Notes: generated from the sequence alone by a model not told the origin. A stretch of DNA of 64,000 nt from JAGVSR01 sp963778225 (GCA_963778225.1 CAVZTR010000004.1:300543-364542), one strand, 5' to 3'. Shown: positions 1-9,079, numbered from the stretch's first letter. Program-made: numbers and translations.

Positions 1-1987
1 TCGCTTCCTGCTTGATGCCGGTGAAGTAGGGCGGGTTCTGGACGTAGGTGGACTTGCCGTCCCAGGCGAAGGTGAGGCCTTGCGTGGTGGCGATGCCCTG
101 CCAGTTGGTGTCGCCCTGGAAGACGGCGGCGTAGCGGCTTTCGAACATTTCGCGCGTGATGTTCTCGGCGATGAAGTCCTGGATTTCTTTGTTCGTGGGC
201 CAGATGTCCTTGAGGAAGACCGGCTTGCCGTCTGAGCCCGTTCCGATGGGCTCGGTGGAGAGGTCTTTCTGCATGGTGCCGGCGAGCGCGTAGGCGACGA
301 CGAGCGGCGGCGAGGCGAGGTAGTTCGCCTGCACGTCGGGCGAGACGCGGCCTTCGAAGTTGCGGTTGCCGGAGAGGACGGCGGCGGCGACGAGGCCGTT
401 CTCGTTGATGGTTTTCGAGATGGGGGCGCGCAGCGGGCCGGAGTTTCCGATGCAGGTGGTGCAGCCGAAGCCGACGATGTTGAAGCCGATGGCGTCGAGC
501 GATTTTTGCAGGCCGGATTTTTCGAGGTAGGCGGCGACGACCTGCGATCCGGGCGCGAGCGAGGTTTTCACCCACGGCGCGGGCTTCAGGCCTTTGGCGA
601 TGGCGTTGCGGGCGAGGAGTCCGGCGCCGATGAGGACGCTCGGGTTGGACGTGTTGGTGCAGGACGTGATGGCGGCGATGACGACGTCGCCGTGGCCGAG
701 GTCGAAGTTTTCGCCGGCGACGGGATAGCGCTTCGCGGCTTCGCCGGGCTTTTTGTATTCGGTCTCGAGGGCGGCGAGGAAGCCGGGCTTGGCGGCGCTG
801 AGCGCGACGCGGCCTTCGGGGCGCTTGGGACCGGCGAGCGAGGGTTCGACGTCGCCGAGATCGAGGGCGAGCGTGGCGGTGAAGACGGGATCGGGGGAGC
901 CGGCTTCGCGGTAGAGGCCTTGCGCCTTGGTGAAGGCTTCGACGAGCGCGATGCGGTCCTTCGAGCGGCCGGAGAGTTCGAGGTAGGCGAGGGTTTCCTT
1001 ATCGACGGGGAAGAAGCCGCAGGTGGCGCCGTATTCGGGGGCCATGTTGGCGATGGTGGCGCGGTCGGCGAGCGTCATGTTGTCGAGGCCGGGGCCGTAG
1101 AATTCGACGAACTTGCCCACGACGCCGAGCTTGCGCAGCATCTGCGTGACGGTGAGGACGAGGTCGGTGGCGGTGACGCCTTCCTTGAGGCGGCCGGTGA
1201 GCTTGAAGCCGACGACTTCGGGGAGGAGCATCGACTGCGGCTGGCCGAGCATGGCGGCTTCGGCTTCGATGCCGCCGACGCCCCAGCCGAGGACGGCGAG
1301 GCCGTTGACCATCGTCGTGTGGCTGTCGGTGCCGACGAGGGTGTCGGGATAGGCGACGGTGGTGCCGTCGGCGGAGGGCGCGGTCCAGACGACCTGGGAG
1401 AGATATTCGAGGTTCACCTGGTGGCAGATGCCGGTGCCGGGCGGGACGACGCGGAAGTTCTGGAAGGCGCCCTGGCCCCACTTGAGGAAGGTGTAGCGTT
1501 CGCCGTTGCGCTCGTATTCCAGCGCGACGTTGTCGGCCAGCGCTTTGGGCGTGCCGAACTCATCGACGATGACGGAATGGTCGATGACGAGATCGACGGG
1601 GACGAGCGGGTTGATCTTCTTGGGGTCGCCGCCGAGCTGGAGCATGCCGTCGCGCATGGCGGCGAGATCGACCACGGCGGGGACGCCGGTGAAGTCCTGC
1701 ATCAGCACGCGGGCGGGGCGGAAGCCGATTTCCTTGCCGGCCTTGCCTTTGTCATCGATCCATTTCACGGCGTCGATGATGTCCTGCTTGGAGACGGTGC
1801 GGCCATCCTCGGAGCGGAGCAGGTTCTCGATCAGCACCTTCATGGAGAAGGGCAGCTTGGAGAGGCCGGGGAGGCCATTTTTCTCCGCGTCGGGGAGAGA
1901 ATAATAGCTGTAGGTCTGGCCGCCGGCGGTCAGCGTCTTGCGGCACTTGAAGCTGTCGAGGGAAAGGGGGGCGGTGACGACGCTCAA
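1..1987 (-). CDS. acnA: Aconitate hydratase A, 3' end outside window
   Basis: Aconitase converts citrate to isocitrate in the TCA cycle with a 4Fe-4S cluster. The minus strand is open from a TTG at 1987 (AGGAGA Shine-Dalgarno seven bases upstream) to the window edge, giving about 662 of the roughly 900 residues usual for AcnA. The N-terminus reads SVVTAPLSLDSFKCRKTL and is followed by the family segment LPFSMKVLIENLLR; the last visible residues include FAWDGKSTYVQNPPY, typical of the region before the C-terminal swivel domain. The C-terminal part, roughly 240 residues, lies off the window. It is divergent from ccmA, the usual arrangement in this order. The TTG start is inferred from the ribosome site. 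Confidence 0.95.
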   Translation of the reverse strand, partial: MSVVTAPLSLDSFKCRKTLTAGGQTYSYYSLPDAEKNGLPGLSKLPFSMKVLIENLLRSEDGRTVSKQDIIDAVKWIDDKGKAGKEIGFRPARVLMQDFTGVPAVVDLAAMRDGMLQLGGDPKKINPLVPVDLVIDHSVIVDEFGTPKALADNVALEYERNGERYTFLKWGQGAFQNFRVVPPGTGICHQVNLEYLSQVVWTAPSADGTTVAYPDTLVGTDSHTTMVNGLAVLGWGVGGIEAEAAMLGQPQSMLLPEVVGFKLTGRLKEGVTATDLVLTVTQMLRKLGVVGKFVEFYGPGLDNMTLADRATIANMAPEYGATCGFFPVDKETLAYLELSGRSKDRIALVEAFTKAQGLYREAGSPDPVFTATLALDLGDVEPSLAGPKRPEGRVALSAAKPGFLAALETEYKKPGEAAKRYPVAGENFDLGHGDVVIAAITSCTNTSNPSVLIGAGLLARNAIAKGLKPAPWVKTSLAPGSQVVAAYLEKSGLQKSLDAIGFNIVGFGCTTCIGNSGPLRAPISKTINENGLVAAAVLSGNRNFEGRVSPDVQANYLASPPLVVAYALAGTMQKDLSTEPIGTGSDGKPVFLKDIWPTNKEIQDFIAENITREMFESRYAAVFQGDTNWQGIATTQGLTFAWDGKSTYVQNPPYFTGIKQEA

Positions 1988-2302
1988 TGCAGGTCTCCTC
2001 GGGAGCTTGGACGGTGAAAAGGTCTCGCGGCGCGGCGGGTGCCGATACGGCTCATGGTGCGCTGCGCACAGGGGGCGCGATGGTCCGCACGGCCGTTCTG
2101 TTTTTGCGCTGGCGAAATCATGGGCAAGCCTTTTATATAGGCGCAAATCGGAGAGAACTAGCCACCGCGCGAGTGTGATTTTGCGGCAATCCGCCTCTCT
2201 TTTGTGCGCGTGGCGACACCCCTGCGGGGCGCCGGCCGCCGCGCGGGAAGTAATTTGGATGCGCGCGGGCCGACCGTCGCGCGTGAGATGGAATAATCCC
2301 TC
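1988..2302. other. acnA-ccmA divergent intergenic region
   Basis: This 315-base gap must hold the promoters of acnA (minus) and ccmA (plus). An AT-rich patch on the minus strand near 2130-2140 (TATATAAAAG) could be part of a -10 element but I see no good -35 with it. A REP-like palindrome lies at 2206-2247. No credible gene is present; the short reading frames here have no domain signal. Confidence 0.6.
2206..2247. repeat. REP-like palindrome, copy 1
   Basis: The element begins GCGCGTGGCGAC and ends CCGGCCGCCGCGCG, with an inner CCCC-TGC-GGGG stem, so it folds as one long hairpin. Two related copies lie at 25275-25316 and 25333-25376, sharing the outer arm GCGCGTGGCG and the centre layout. 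The inner stem differs between copies but stays paired. Confidence 0.55.
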
Positions 2303-2920
2303 GTGCGCTTGGCAGTTGAAAATCTCGTCGTGGATCGCGGCGCGCGGCGCATCGTGGACGGCTTGTCGTTCGCGGTGGAGGCGGGCGAGGCGCTGGTGCT
2401 CGTCGGGCCGAACGGTGCTGGCAAGACGACGGTGATCCGTACCGTTGCCGGATTGATTGGAGCCGCGGGTGGGACGATTGCGTTGGAAGGCGGGGATGCG
2501 GAGAAGGAGCTTCCCGCGCAGGCGCATTACATCGGACATCTCAATGCGCTGAAGCCGTCGCTGACGGTGGAAGAGAATTTGCGCTTCTGGGCGGAGTATC
2601 TGGGCGCGGGGACGCAGGCGTCGATCGATGATGCGCTCGTGGCGTTCGATCTGGAGCCGCTGGCGGCGATTCCGGCGGGATATTTGTCGGCGGGGCAGAA
2701 GCGGCGGGCGTGTCTGGCGCGGTTGATCGCGACGCCGCGGCCGCTGTGGCTGCTCGATGAGCCGACGGTGTCGCTCGATGCGGCGTCGGTGAAGCTGCTG
2801 GCGACGTGCGTGGGGCAGCATCTCGCGGGTGGCGGATTGGTGCTGGCGGCGACGCATATTCCGCTGGGGCTGGCGTCGGAACGGCGTTTGGAGATCGGCG
2901 TGCGGAGTGCCGCCGCATGA
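2303..2920 (+). CDS. ccmA: Heme exporter ATP-binding protein CcmA
   Basis: ATPase subunit of the CcmABCD complex, which releases holo-CcmE during cytochrome c maturation at the inner membrane. The 205-residue protein has Walker A GPNGAGKT at residues 35-42, the ABC signature LSAGQ near residue 130, Walker B LWLLDEP, and a late switch His (ATHIP). Length is normal for CcmA. The start is GTG at 2303; no ATG lies nearby. Its stop overlaps the ccmB start (ATGA), so the genes are translationally coupled. ccmE, ccmF and ccmH are not in the window and must be elsewhere. Confidence 0.94.
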   Translation: MRLAVENLVVDRGARRIVDGLSFAVEAGEALVLVGPNGAGKTTVIRTVAGLIGAAGGTIALEGGDAEKELPAQAHYIGHLNALKPSLTVEENLRFWAEYLGAGTQASIDDALVAFDLEPLAAIPAGYLSAGQKRRACLARLIATPRPLWLLDEPTVSLDAASVKLLATCVGQHLAGGGLVLAATHIPLGLASERRLEIGVRSAAA

Positions 2921-3585
2921 GCGCATTCTGGACGCTGTTGAAGCGGGATTTGCTGCTGCAGGTGCGCGAGGGCGGGGCCGTGGGGACGGCGCTCGGATTT
3001 TATCTCGTCGTCGTGACGATGATGCCGCTGGGGCTTGGGCCGGATTTGAATTTGCTGTCGCGGATTGCGCCGGGGGTTTTGTGGATCGCGCTGCTGCTGT
3101 CGGCGCTGCTGTCGCTGCCGCGTATCTTCGAGGCGGATGACGAGGACGGGTCGCTGGAGGTGATCGCGACGGGCGATCTGCCGCTCGAACTCGCCACGGC
3201 CGCAAAGGCGCTGGCGCACTGGATCTCGACGGGAATTCCGCTGGCGTTGCTGGCGCCGGTTCTGGGGTTGCTGCTCAACCTTGAGCTGAGCGCCTATCCG
3301 GTGCTGGTGGCCACCATGCTGGCTGGGACGCCGGCGATCAGCTTTCTGGGTGCGGTGGGGGCTGCGTTGACGCTCCGAGTGCGGCGTGGTGGGCTGCTGC
3401 TCGCGTTGCTTGTTCTCCCGCTCTACATTCCAACGCTCATCTTCGGGATTGCTGCGATTTCGGCGGCCACGGGTGGTCCGTCGGGGTTTCAGGCGTCGTT
3501 TCTCATTCTGTCGGCGATTTCGCTGTTTTCGCTCGTTCTCGGCCCGGTGGCCGCGGCGGCGGCGATCCGCTTCCAGACACAATGA
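2917..3585 (+). CDS. ccmB: Heme exporter permease CcmB
   Basis: Membrane subunit that pairs with CcmA in the heme handling complex. The protein starts MSAFWTLLKRDLLLQVREGG, a classical CcmB N-terminus, and has about six hydrophobic segments across 222 residues, including the helix pairs WIALLLSALLSLPRIF and PLALLAPVLGLLLNLEL. The ATG at 2917 overlaps the ccmA stop. The open frame extends further upstream, but the coupled ATG and the family start support this choice. Confidence 0.93.
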   Translation: MSAFWTLLKRDLLLQVREGGAVGTALGFYLVVVTMMPLGLGPDLNLLSRIAPGVLWIALLLSALLSLPRIFEADDEDGSLEVIATGDLPLELATAAKALAHWISTGIPLALLAPVLGLLLNLELSAYPVLVATMLAGTPAISFLGAVGAALTLRVRRGGLLLALLVLPLYIPTLIFGIAAISAATGGPSGFQASFLILSAISLFSLVLGPVAAAAAIRFQTQ

Positions 3586-3662
3586 CCCGTTAGCCACCAC
3601 GTTAGCCATCTGGTCCGGCGCCGCCGTTGCGCGCGGGGCTTGAAACCCTTAGATCAGCGCCA

Positions 3663-4451
3663 ATGACCCCAACAGACGTGACATCGCAGCAATCACTGAC
3701 GCAGAGGCTCGCGAACCCAACACGGTTCATGCAGCTGTCGGGCACGCTGATGCCGTGGGTCGCTGGAGCGGCAGCGGCGCTGATCCTCTATGCGCTCTAC
3801 CTCGCGTTTTTCGTCGCGCCGGAAGATTATCAGCAGGGTCAGACGGTCAAGATCATGTTCATCCATGTGCCGGCCGCCTGGCTGGCCATGATGGGTTATG
3901 CGCTGATTGCGATTTCGAGCTTCGGGTACCTCGTGTTCCGGCATCCGCTGGCGGACGTGTCGGCGAAGGCTGCGGCGCCGATCGGAGCGGCGTTCACGTT
4001 TTTGGCGCTGGCGACGGGGTCGCTTTGGGGCAAGCCGATGTGGGGCACCTACTGGGTGTGGGATGCGCGGCTGACGTCGATGCTGATCCTGCTGTTTTTA
4101 TATTTCGGACTGATGGCGCTGCGCTCGGCCGTCGAGGATGAGGCGCTGGCGGGCAAGCTCTGCGCCGTGCTGGGGCTCGTCGGCGTCACGATCTTGCCGA
4201 TCATCAAGTTCTCGGTCGATTGGTGGAACACGCTGCATCAGCCGGCGAGCGTGATCCGCATGGATGGACCGACGATCCATCCGGATCTGCTGTGGCCGCT
4301 GCTGGTGAGCGCGATCGGGTTTTCCCTGCTGTTCTTTGCGCTGCATGCGAAGGGCATGCGAAATGAGATCCTGCGCCGGCGGTTGCGTTCGCTGACAATG
4401 GCGGAAGTGGATCGTGCGCGCGGTGCGTCCGCAGCTGCGGCGGCGGAGTGA
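3663..4451 (+). CDS. ccmC: Heme exporter protein CcmC
   Basis: CcmC presents heme to the chaperone CcmE in the periplasm. The 262-residue protein carries the tryptophan-rich WWD signature WGTYWVWDARLT in its middle and the flanking periplasmic His residues (near IHVPAAW and NTLHQPAS) that ligate heme in this family. Six membrane helices are apparent. I chose ATG 3663; an in-frame start at 3627 would add 12 residues with no family resemblance. The gene follows ccmB after 77 bases and precedes ccmD by four. Confidence 0.94.
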   Translation: MTPTDVTSQQSLTQRLANPTRFMQLSGTLMPWVAGAAAALILYALYLAFFVAPEDYQQGQTVKIMFIHVPAAWLAMMGYALIAISSFGYLVFRHPLADVSAKAAAPIGAAFTFLALATGSLWGKPMWGTYWVWDARLTSMLILLFLYFGLMALRSAVEDEALAGKLCAVLGLVGVTILPIIKFSVDWWNTLHQPASVIRMDGPTIHPDLLWPLLVSAIGFSLLFFALHAKGMRNEILRRRLRSLTMAEVDRARGASAAAAAE

Positions 4452-4455
4452 AGCA

Positions 4456-4644
4456 ATGATCGACTTGGGTCCGCACGCGGCATTCATCTGGGCGTCTTAT
4501 GTGATCTACGCCGTGGTGCTGGCAGGGCTGGTCGGTTGGCTCGTCTGGGACGGTGCTCGGATCAAGGCGCGGCTTGGGGATCTGGAAGCGCGCGGTGTTT
4601 CACGACGCTCGCGCGCAGCGTCCAAGGAGACACCACGTCCATGA
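4456..4644 (+). CDS. ccmD: Heme exporter protein CcmD
   Basis: Small single-helix subunit of CcmABCD needed for release of holo-CcmE. The 62-residue product starts MIDLGPHAAFIWASY, has one membrane segment (VIYAVVLAGLVGWLVW) and an Arg-rich cytoplasmic tail, matching CcmD in size and layout. Start 4456 lies four bases after the ccmC stop; its own stop overlaps the ccmG ATG. Sequence conservation in this family is low, so position is part of the evidence. Confidence 0.88.
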   Translation: MIDLGPHAAFIWASYVIYAVVLAGLVGWLVWDGARIKARLGDLEARGVSRRSRAASKETPRP

Positions 4645-5249
4645 CCGAGCAGATCGATGGTGTCGCGGAGGGCCGCAGCGGACGGGCTTGGGTGTTCGTG
4701 CCGCTAGCAATCTTCCTTGCGGTGGCGATCATGTTTCAGTTCGCGCTGAAGTCAGGCGATCCCTCGAAGCTGCCGTCCGCACTGATCGGAAAGCCTGTTC
4801 CAGCTGTCGATTTCCCGGCGCTTGACGGGCTGGCTGGACCGTCCGGAGCGGTGCCGGGGTTCACGTCGGCTGACCTCGGCAAAGGCGGCGTTACAGTCAT
4901 AAATTTCTGGGCATCGTGGTGCGCGCCGTGTGTGGAGGAGCACCCGCTGCTCGTCGAGTTGGCGAAGGAGCCGGGGCTGAAACTCCTTGGCGTCAATTAT
5001 AAGGACGAGGCGGAGAACGCGCGCCGTTTCCTTGGGCGCTATGGCAATCCGTTTGCGGCGCTGGGTGTCGATCCGAAGGGCCGCGGTGCGATCGAGTGGG
5101 GCGTCTATGGGATGCCGGAAACGTTCGTCGTCGATGGCCAGGGGCGCATCGCCTACAAGCACGTCGGCCCACTCAGCGCACAAAGCATCGTTGAAAAGAT
5201 CTTGCCGGCCGTGCGCGCGGCAGCGACTGCCACGACGCCAGCCGGCTGA
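4641..5249 (+). CDS. ccmG: Thiol:disulfide interchange protein CcmG/DsbE
   Basis: Membrane-anchored periplasmic thioredoxin that helps keep the CxxCH cysteines of apocytochrome c reduced before heme ligation. The 202-residue protein has an N-terminal anchor (VFVPLAIFLAVAIMF), then a thioredoxin fold with the active site WASWCAPC and the cis-proline region YGMPETFVVD. The ATG at 4641 overlaps the ccmD stop. It is the last gene of the visible ccm operon; the next gene is convergent. Confidence 0.94.
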   Translation: MTEQIDGVAEGRSGRAWVFVPLAIFLAVAIMFQFALKSGDPSKLPSALIGKPVPAVDFPALDGLAGPSGAVPGFTSADLGKGGVTVINFWASWCAPCVEEHPLLVELAKEPGLKLLGVNYKDEAENARRFLGRYGNPFAALGVDPKGRGAIEWGVYGMPETFVVDGQGRIAYKHVGPLSAQSIVEKILPAVRAAATATTPAG

Positions 5250-5261
5250 TCCGAAACCACA

Positions 5262-5900
5262 CTAGAGTGGGAAGAACTCGCCGCGGGAGTGGTTGAGAAC
5301 CGCAAGCGTGCCCGACTTGATGTCGAAGTGCGCGCCGTGGATGTTGAGTTTGCCCTTGTTCTCGCGGTCGGTGACGAAGGGGAACGTGCGCAGGTTTCTG
5401 ATCGACGTCTTGATGCATTCTTTCTCAAGCGCGTCGAGCTTTTCTGCCTGCGTCTTGAGCTTATCGGACGCGACGATGGCGAGCCGAGCCTCATCCAGCA
5501 TCGACATCCACTTGGAGATGAACATTGCTTCGGTCTGGATGGTGGCGGACTGGTCGAGAGCGGCTTTGACGCCGCCGCAGTTGGCGTGGCCGAGAATGAC
5601 GATGTGCTTTACGCGCAAGTTCAAAACCGCGAACTCGATGCCGGCGCTGACGCCGTGGAACTTGCCGCCGATTTCATAAGGCGGAATGAGATTGGCGACG
5701 TTACGAGCGACGAAGAGTTCGCCGGGCATGGCGTTGAAAATCGTCTCCGGGTCGACACGGCTGTCGCAGCAGGAGATCATCATGATTTCGGGGCTTTGCC
5801 CGTAGGTGGCGAGTTCTTCGTACTGATCGGCGTTCGGCACGAAGATGCGGTGCTTGAAGCGGCGGTAACGGTCCGTGAGCGTCTCGGGGAAGGAGGACAT
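5262..5900 (-). CDS. Beta-class carbonic anhydrase
   Basis: Interconverts CO2 and bicarbonate with a catalytic zinc. The 212-residue product has the beta-class zinc ligands Cys (in CCDSRVDPETIF), His and Cys (in HANCGGVKAA), with the Asp-Arg dyad in DSR. I took ATG 5900 (MSSFPETLTDRYRRFK) as start because it matches the usual family N-terminus; the open frame reaches 5990. The gene converges on ccmG with 12 bases between stops. Bicarbonate supply fits the carboxylation step of the ethylmalonyl-CoA pathway, but that link is inference. Confidence 0.93.
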   Translation of the reverse strand: MSSFPETLTDRYRRFKHRIFVPNADQYEELATYGQSPEIMMISCCDSRVDPETIFNAMPGELFVARNVANLIPPYEIGGKFHGVSAGIEFAVLNLRVKHIVILGHANCGGVKAALDQSATIQTEAMFISKWMSMLDEARLAIVASDKLKTQAEKLDALEKECIKTSIRNLRTFPFVTDRENKGKLNIHGAHFDIKSGTLAVLNHSRGEFFPL

Positions 5901-6028
5901 TTTGCGGATATCTCGCTGGATGGACGACACGGGGACGGTGGCGCAACGACCTGTGGCCAACAGGATCGCGTTTTCTATTGTGTCTGACAAATGTCAAGTA
6001 TTGACGTCCATGATTGTCGCGCCATTCC

Positions 6029-6856
6029 TCATGTTGCCGTTTCGACCGTCAGCGGACTGAGTTCCGGCTCGGGTTCAAACAGGGTTTTGAGGTTGAGGTC
6101 GTCCGCTAATCCGGTGCGCCTTAGGACCGTTTCCAACCGCGCACCGGAGTAGGCAAGTGCCGTTCGAGCATCACTTCCGCTGGCGAGCGCGCCGGTGAAT
6201 AGGCCGGCCAGGAGGTCGCCAGTGCCGGAAGGGACCTTCGGTCGACGGGCAACGGATGTGAATACCGTCCCCGTCGCGTCATGAAGCAGAGTGGCAAGGC
6301 GGTCTCCCGCAGCGGGGACAGATGTGGCGAGCACCATTGGCGGCCCGAGGCCCTGCGCGGCAGCCTTTGCTTCGCGCAAGGCGGAGACGGGACGGTTGGA
6401 GAGCCAAGAGAGTTCGAATGCATTCGGCGTCGCCAAATCTGCGATTGGCAACAAGCACTGCTTGATCTGGCGGGCCGTCTCTTCCGGAACGTAAAGACCT
6501 TTTGGTTCGTCACCCAGCACGGGGTCACAGACGTAGAGTGCGGCAGGGTTAGCGGCGCGGACGCGGCGGACGAGCGCTTCAGCGAAAGAAACATGGGCCG
6601 CGGAGGGTAAGTAACCCGTGATGATTCCATCGACTCCCCCAAGCCAGCCGTTGGCTTCGATAGCCTGGGCCATGGCGTCCAGCACATCGGGGGAGATTAA
6701 TGTCCGCGCGACGTGCGGGTGAGCGGCGTGGTTCGATAGAACCACCGTCGGCAAGGCAATGACGTCGTGTCCGAAGGATTCCAGCGCAGGGATCAAAGCC
6801 CGCAGCCCGACGTGACCGCGCGCGACGAGCGACGATAGTGCGACTATTCGTGCCAC
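6029..6856 (-). CDS. pdxY: Pyridoxal kinase PdxY
   Basis: Phosphorylates pyridoxal in the B6 salvage pathway. The 275-residue protein shows the ribokinase-like layout: N-terminal SSLVARGHVGLRALIPALE, central VCDPVLGDEPKGLYV, TPNAFEL, and the anion-hole motif PSGTGDLLAG with the catalytic Asp. I chose the GTG at 6856 because GGGGAGGA lies about nine bases upstream and the protein then starts at the first beta strand. The open frame upstream to 6943 lacks family sequence. It is divergent from the malyl-CoA thioesterase gene. Confidence 0.9.
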   Translation of the reverse strand: MARIVALSSLVARGHVGLRALIPALESFGHDVIALPTVVLSNHAAHPHVARTLISPDVLDAMAQAIEANGWLGGVDGIITGYLPSAAHVSFAEALVRRVRAANPAALYVCDPVLGDEPKGLYVPEETARQIKQCLLPIADLATPNAFELSWLSNRPVSALREAKAAAQGLGPPMVLATSVPAAGDRLATLLHDATGTVFTSVARRPKVPSGTGDLLAGLFTGALASGSDARTALAYSGARLETVLRRTGLADDLNLKTLFEPEPELSPLTVETAT

Positions 6857-6965
6857 AAAGCCGGTCCTCCCCAGGGGAGAACGGTATGCGCCGAATGGCG
6901 ATTTGTGAACACGCCCGTGTTGGCGTATTGTTGCGGTGCACAATCAACGCTCGGGCCGTGCTTTC

Positions 6966-7859
6966 ATGAAAACCAACATCCGACCACGTCGCAGCGTGCT
7001 GTACATGCCCGGCGCCAACGATCGCGCACTGGAGAAGGCGAAGGCGCTCCCGGCGGATGCCGTCATCCTGGATTTGGAAGACTCGGTCGCGCCCGAGGCA
7101 AAGGTGCAGGCGCGGGAGCGGGTCTGCGCTGCCGTCCGGGAGGGCGGATATGGCCGCCGCGAACTCGTGATCCGCACGAATGCCCTGGAGACCGTATGGG
7201 GGACGACCGATCTCCTGGCGGCGGCCGAAGCGGCGCCGGATGCCATTCTGATCCCGAAGGTTGCCCACCCTGGCGACATCATCAGTGCGGCCAAGATATT
7301 GAAGTCGGTCAACGCGCCGGAGCGGACCCGCATCTGGGCGATGATGGAGACGCCGCAGGCCATTCTCTACGCGCGCGAAATCGCTGCGGTGGCAATGGAC
7401 CCGGAAAACAGGCTCGAGTGTTTCGTGCTCGGCACGAACGACCTGTTGAAGGAATCGCGTGCACGGGCGCTCGATAATCGATTTGCAATCGTGCCGTGGC
7501 TGGCGCTGACGATCGTCGCAGCGCGGGCGTTCGGGCTCGATATCATCGATGGCGTTTACAACGATTTCAAAGACGAAGACGGCTTCCGCAAGGAGTGCGA
7601 GCATGGGCGCACGCTTGGGATGGACGGCAAGACGCTGATCCATCCCTCACAGGTGGGGCCGTGCAACGAAGTCTTCACGCCCACGGACGACGAAGTGGAG
7701 TGGTCGCGCAAAGTCATTGATGCTTTCTCGCAGCCGGTGAACGCGCAAAAGGGCGTGATTACGGTCGAAGGCAAGATGGTGGAGCGCCTGCATCTTGTCA
7801 TGGCGCGGCGAACGGCGGCGATTGCGCACGCCGTGCGCGAGATCGATGACTGGTTTTGA
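6966..7859 (+). CDS. mcl2: HpcH/HpaI (CitE-like) enzyme, probably (3S)-malyl-CoA thioesterase
   Basis: Member of the citrate lyase beta / malyl-CoA lyase superfamily, 297 residues. Visible motifs are RSVLYMPGANDRALEKA, the Mg-binding DLEDSVAPE, VRTN-like RTNALETVWG, MMETPQAI and GTNDLLKE. The pattern LIPKV, GTNDL, IDGVYNDFKDEDG and DGKTLIHPSQ is closer to the Mcl2 thioesterase of the ethylmalonyl-CoA pathway than to the longer malyl-CoA lyase Mcl1. That comparison is from family knowledge. The next gene is mesaconyl-CoA hydratase, the same pairing as in Rhodobacter. A lyase role cannot be excluded. Confidence 0.78.
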   Translation: MKTNIRPRRSVLYMPGANDRALEKAKALPADAVILDLEDSVAPEAKVQARERVCAAVREGGYGRRELVIRTNALETVWGTTDLLAAAEAAPDAILIPKVAHPGDIISAAKILKSVNAPERTRIWAMMETPQAILYAREIAAVAMDPENRLECFVLGTNDLLKESRARALDNRFAIVPWLALTIVAARAFGLDIIDGVYNDFKDEDGFRKECEHGRTLGMDGKTLIHPSQVGPCNEVFTPTDDEVEWSRKVIDAFSQPVNAQKGVITVEGKMVERLHLVMARRTAAIAHAVREIDDWF

Positions 7860-8020
7860 GGACGAGCGTCGGCACGGCGCACCGCTGCGACGCTTGCGCG
7901 CGGACCGCGATGGCGCCCGGAATGGAATTGCACATGGACAGTATTCGCCGGACCCACTAATCGCTGCGGAAATCCTGATTTTGCCGAATGTTTTAGACCT
8001 GCCGAACGGGGGCGCGCGCC

Positions 8021-9079
8021 ATGACCACCACCAAGACCAATGCCGGTAACTTCTTCGAGGACTACAAGTTCGGGCAGATCCTGACCCACTCGACTCCGCG
8101 CACGGTCACCGAGGGCGATGCGGCTGTTTACATGAGCCTCTACGGCCCGCGTTTCGCAGTGACCTCGTCAGATCAGTTTGCAAAGGCGATCGGATATCCC
8201 AAAGCCCCGCTCGACGATCTGCTGACGTTCCACGTCGTGTTCGGCAAGACGGTGCCCGACATCTCGCTCAACGCGATCGCGAACCTGGGTTATGCGAGCG
8301 GCCGTTTTCTGAAGCCGGCCTATCCCGGCGACACGCTATCGACGGTGTCGGAAGTGATCGGGCTGAAAGAGAACTCGAACAAGGAAACGGGCACGGTTTA
8401 CGTGCGCTCGACGGGGCGCAATCAGAACGGCGAGGTCGTGCTGGAGTACGTCCGCTGGGTGATGGTGCGCAAGCGGGACAAGAACGCGCCGGTGGGTGAG
8501 GCGGTGGTGCCGAAGTTGCCGGACCGGATCGATCCGTCGGAACTTGGTGGTGCGGTGCCGGCGATCAACACGGCAGCATACGATCTGGCTCTTGCCGGCA
8601 GCCCCTATCGCTGGGGCGATTACGAAGTGGGCGAAAAAATTGATCATGTCGACGGCATGACGATCGAAGAAGCCGAGCACCAGATGGCGACGCGGCTTTA
8701 CCAGAACACAGCCAAGGTGCACTTCAACCAGCACACGGAGTTGAAAGGCCGTTTCGGCAAGCGGATCATCTATGGTGGTGTCGTGATTTCGCTGGCGCGC
8801 GCGCTGTCGTTCAACGGGCTCAACAACGCGTTCCATCTGGCGGCGATCAATGGCGGGCGGCATGTCGCGCCGCTGTTTGCTGGCGACACCGTTTATGCTT
8901 GGTCGGAAATCTTGGAGAAGGCGGAGATCCCGGGCCGCACGGACGTGGGTGCGCTGCGGATCCGCCTTGTGGCGGTGAAGAACCAGGACTGCGCGACGTT
9001 CCCGCTCAAGAAAGAGACGGGAGAGTACGCCGACGGGGTGATCCTCGATTTCGACGCGTGGGTCGTGTTGCCACGTTAA
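8021..9079 (+). CDS. mch: Mesaconyl-CoA (2-methylfumaryl-CoA) hydratase
   Basis: Double MaoC-like hot-dog protein of 352 residues that hydrates mesaconyl-CoA to beta-methylmalyl-CoA in the ethylmalonyl-CoA pathway. Characteristic stretches are GNFFEDYKFGQ, TPRTVTEGD, VVFGKTVPDISLNAIANLGY and, in the second half, YEVGEKIDHVDGMTIEEAEH and RIIYGGVVISLARALSFNG. Length agrees with the Rhodobacter enzyme. The ATG at 8021 follows mcl2 by 161 bases. sdhC begins 211 bases downstream, so the gene bridges C2 assimilation and the TCA cluster. Confidence 0.87.
   Translation: MTTTKTNAGNFFEDYKFGQILTHSTPRTVTEGDAAVYMSLYGPRFAVTSSDQFAKAIGYPKAPLDDLLTFHVVFGKTVPDISLNAIANLGYASGRFLKPAYPGDTLSTVSEVIGLKENSNKETGTVYVRSTGRNQNGEVVLEYVRWVMVRKRDKNAPVGEAVVPKLPDRIDPSELGGAVPAINTAAYDLALAGSPYRWGDYEVGEKIDHVDGMTIEEAEHQMATRLYQNTAKVHFNQHTELKGRFGKRIIYGGVVISLARALSFNGLNNAFHLAAINGGRHVAPLFAGDTVYAWSEILEKAEIPGRTDVGALRIRLVAVKNQDCATFPLKKETGEYADGVILDFDAWVVLPR

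Noticed and set aside
506..2017. Long plus-strand frame of 503 residues opposite acnA
   Set aside because: Shadow of the GC-rich aconitase gene; composition is Gly/Glu/Asp-biased and there is no domain.
2527..3609. Minus-strand frame of 360 residues opposite ccmA and ccmB
   Set aside because: Arg/Gln-rich antisense shadow of clear ccm genes.
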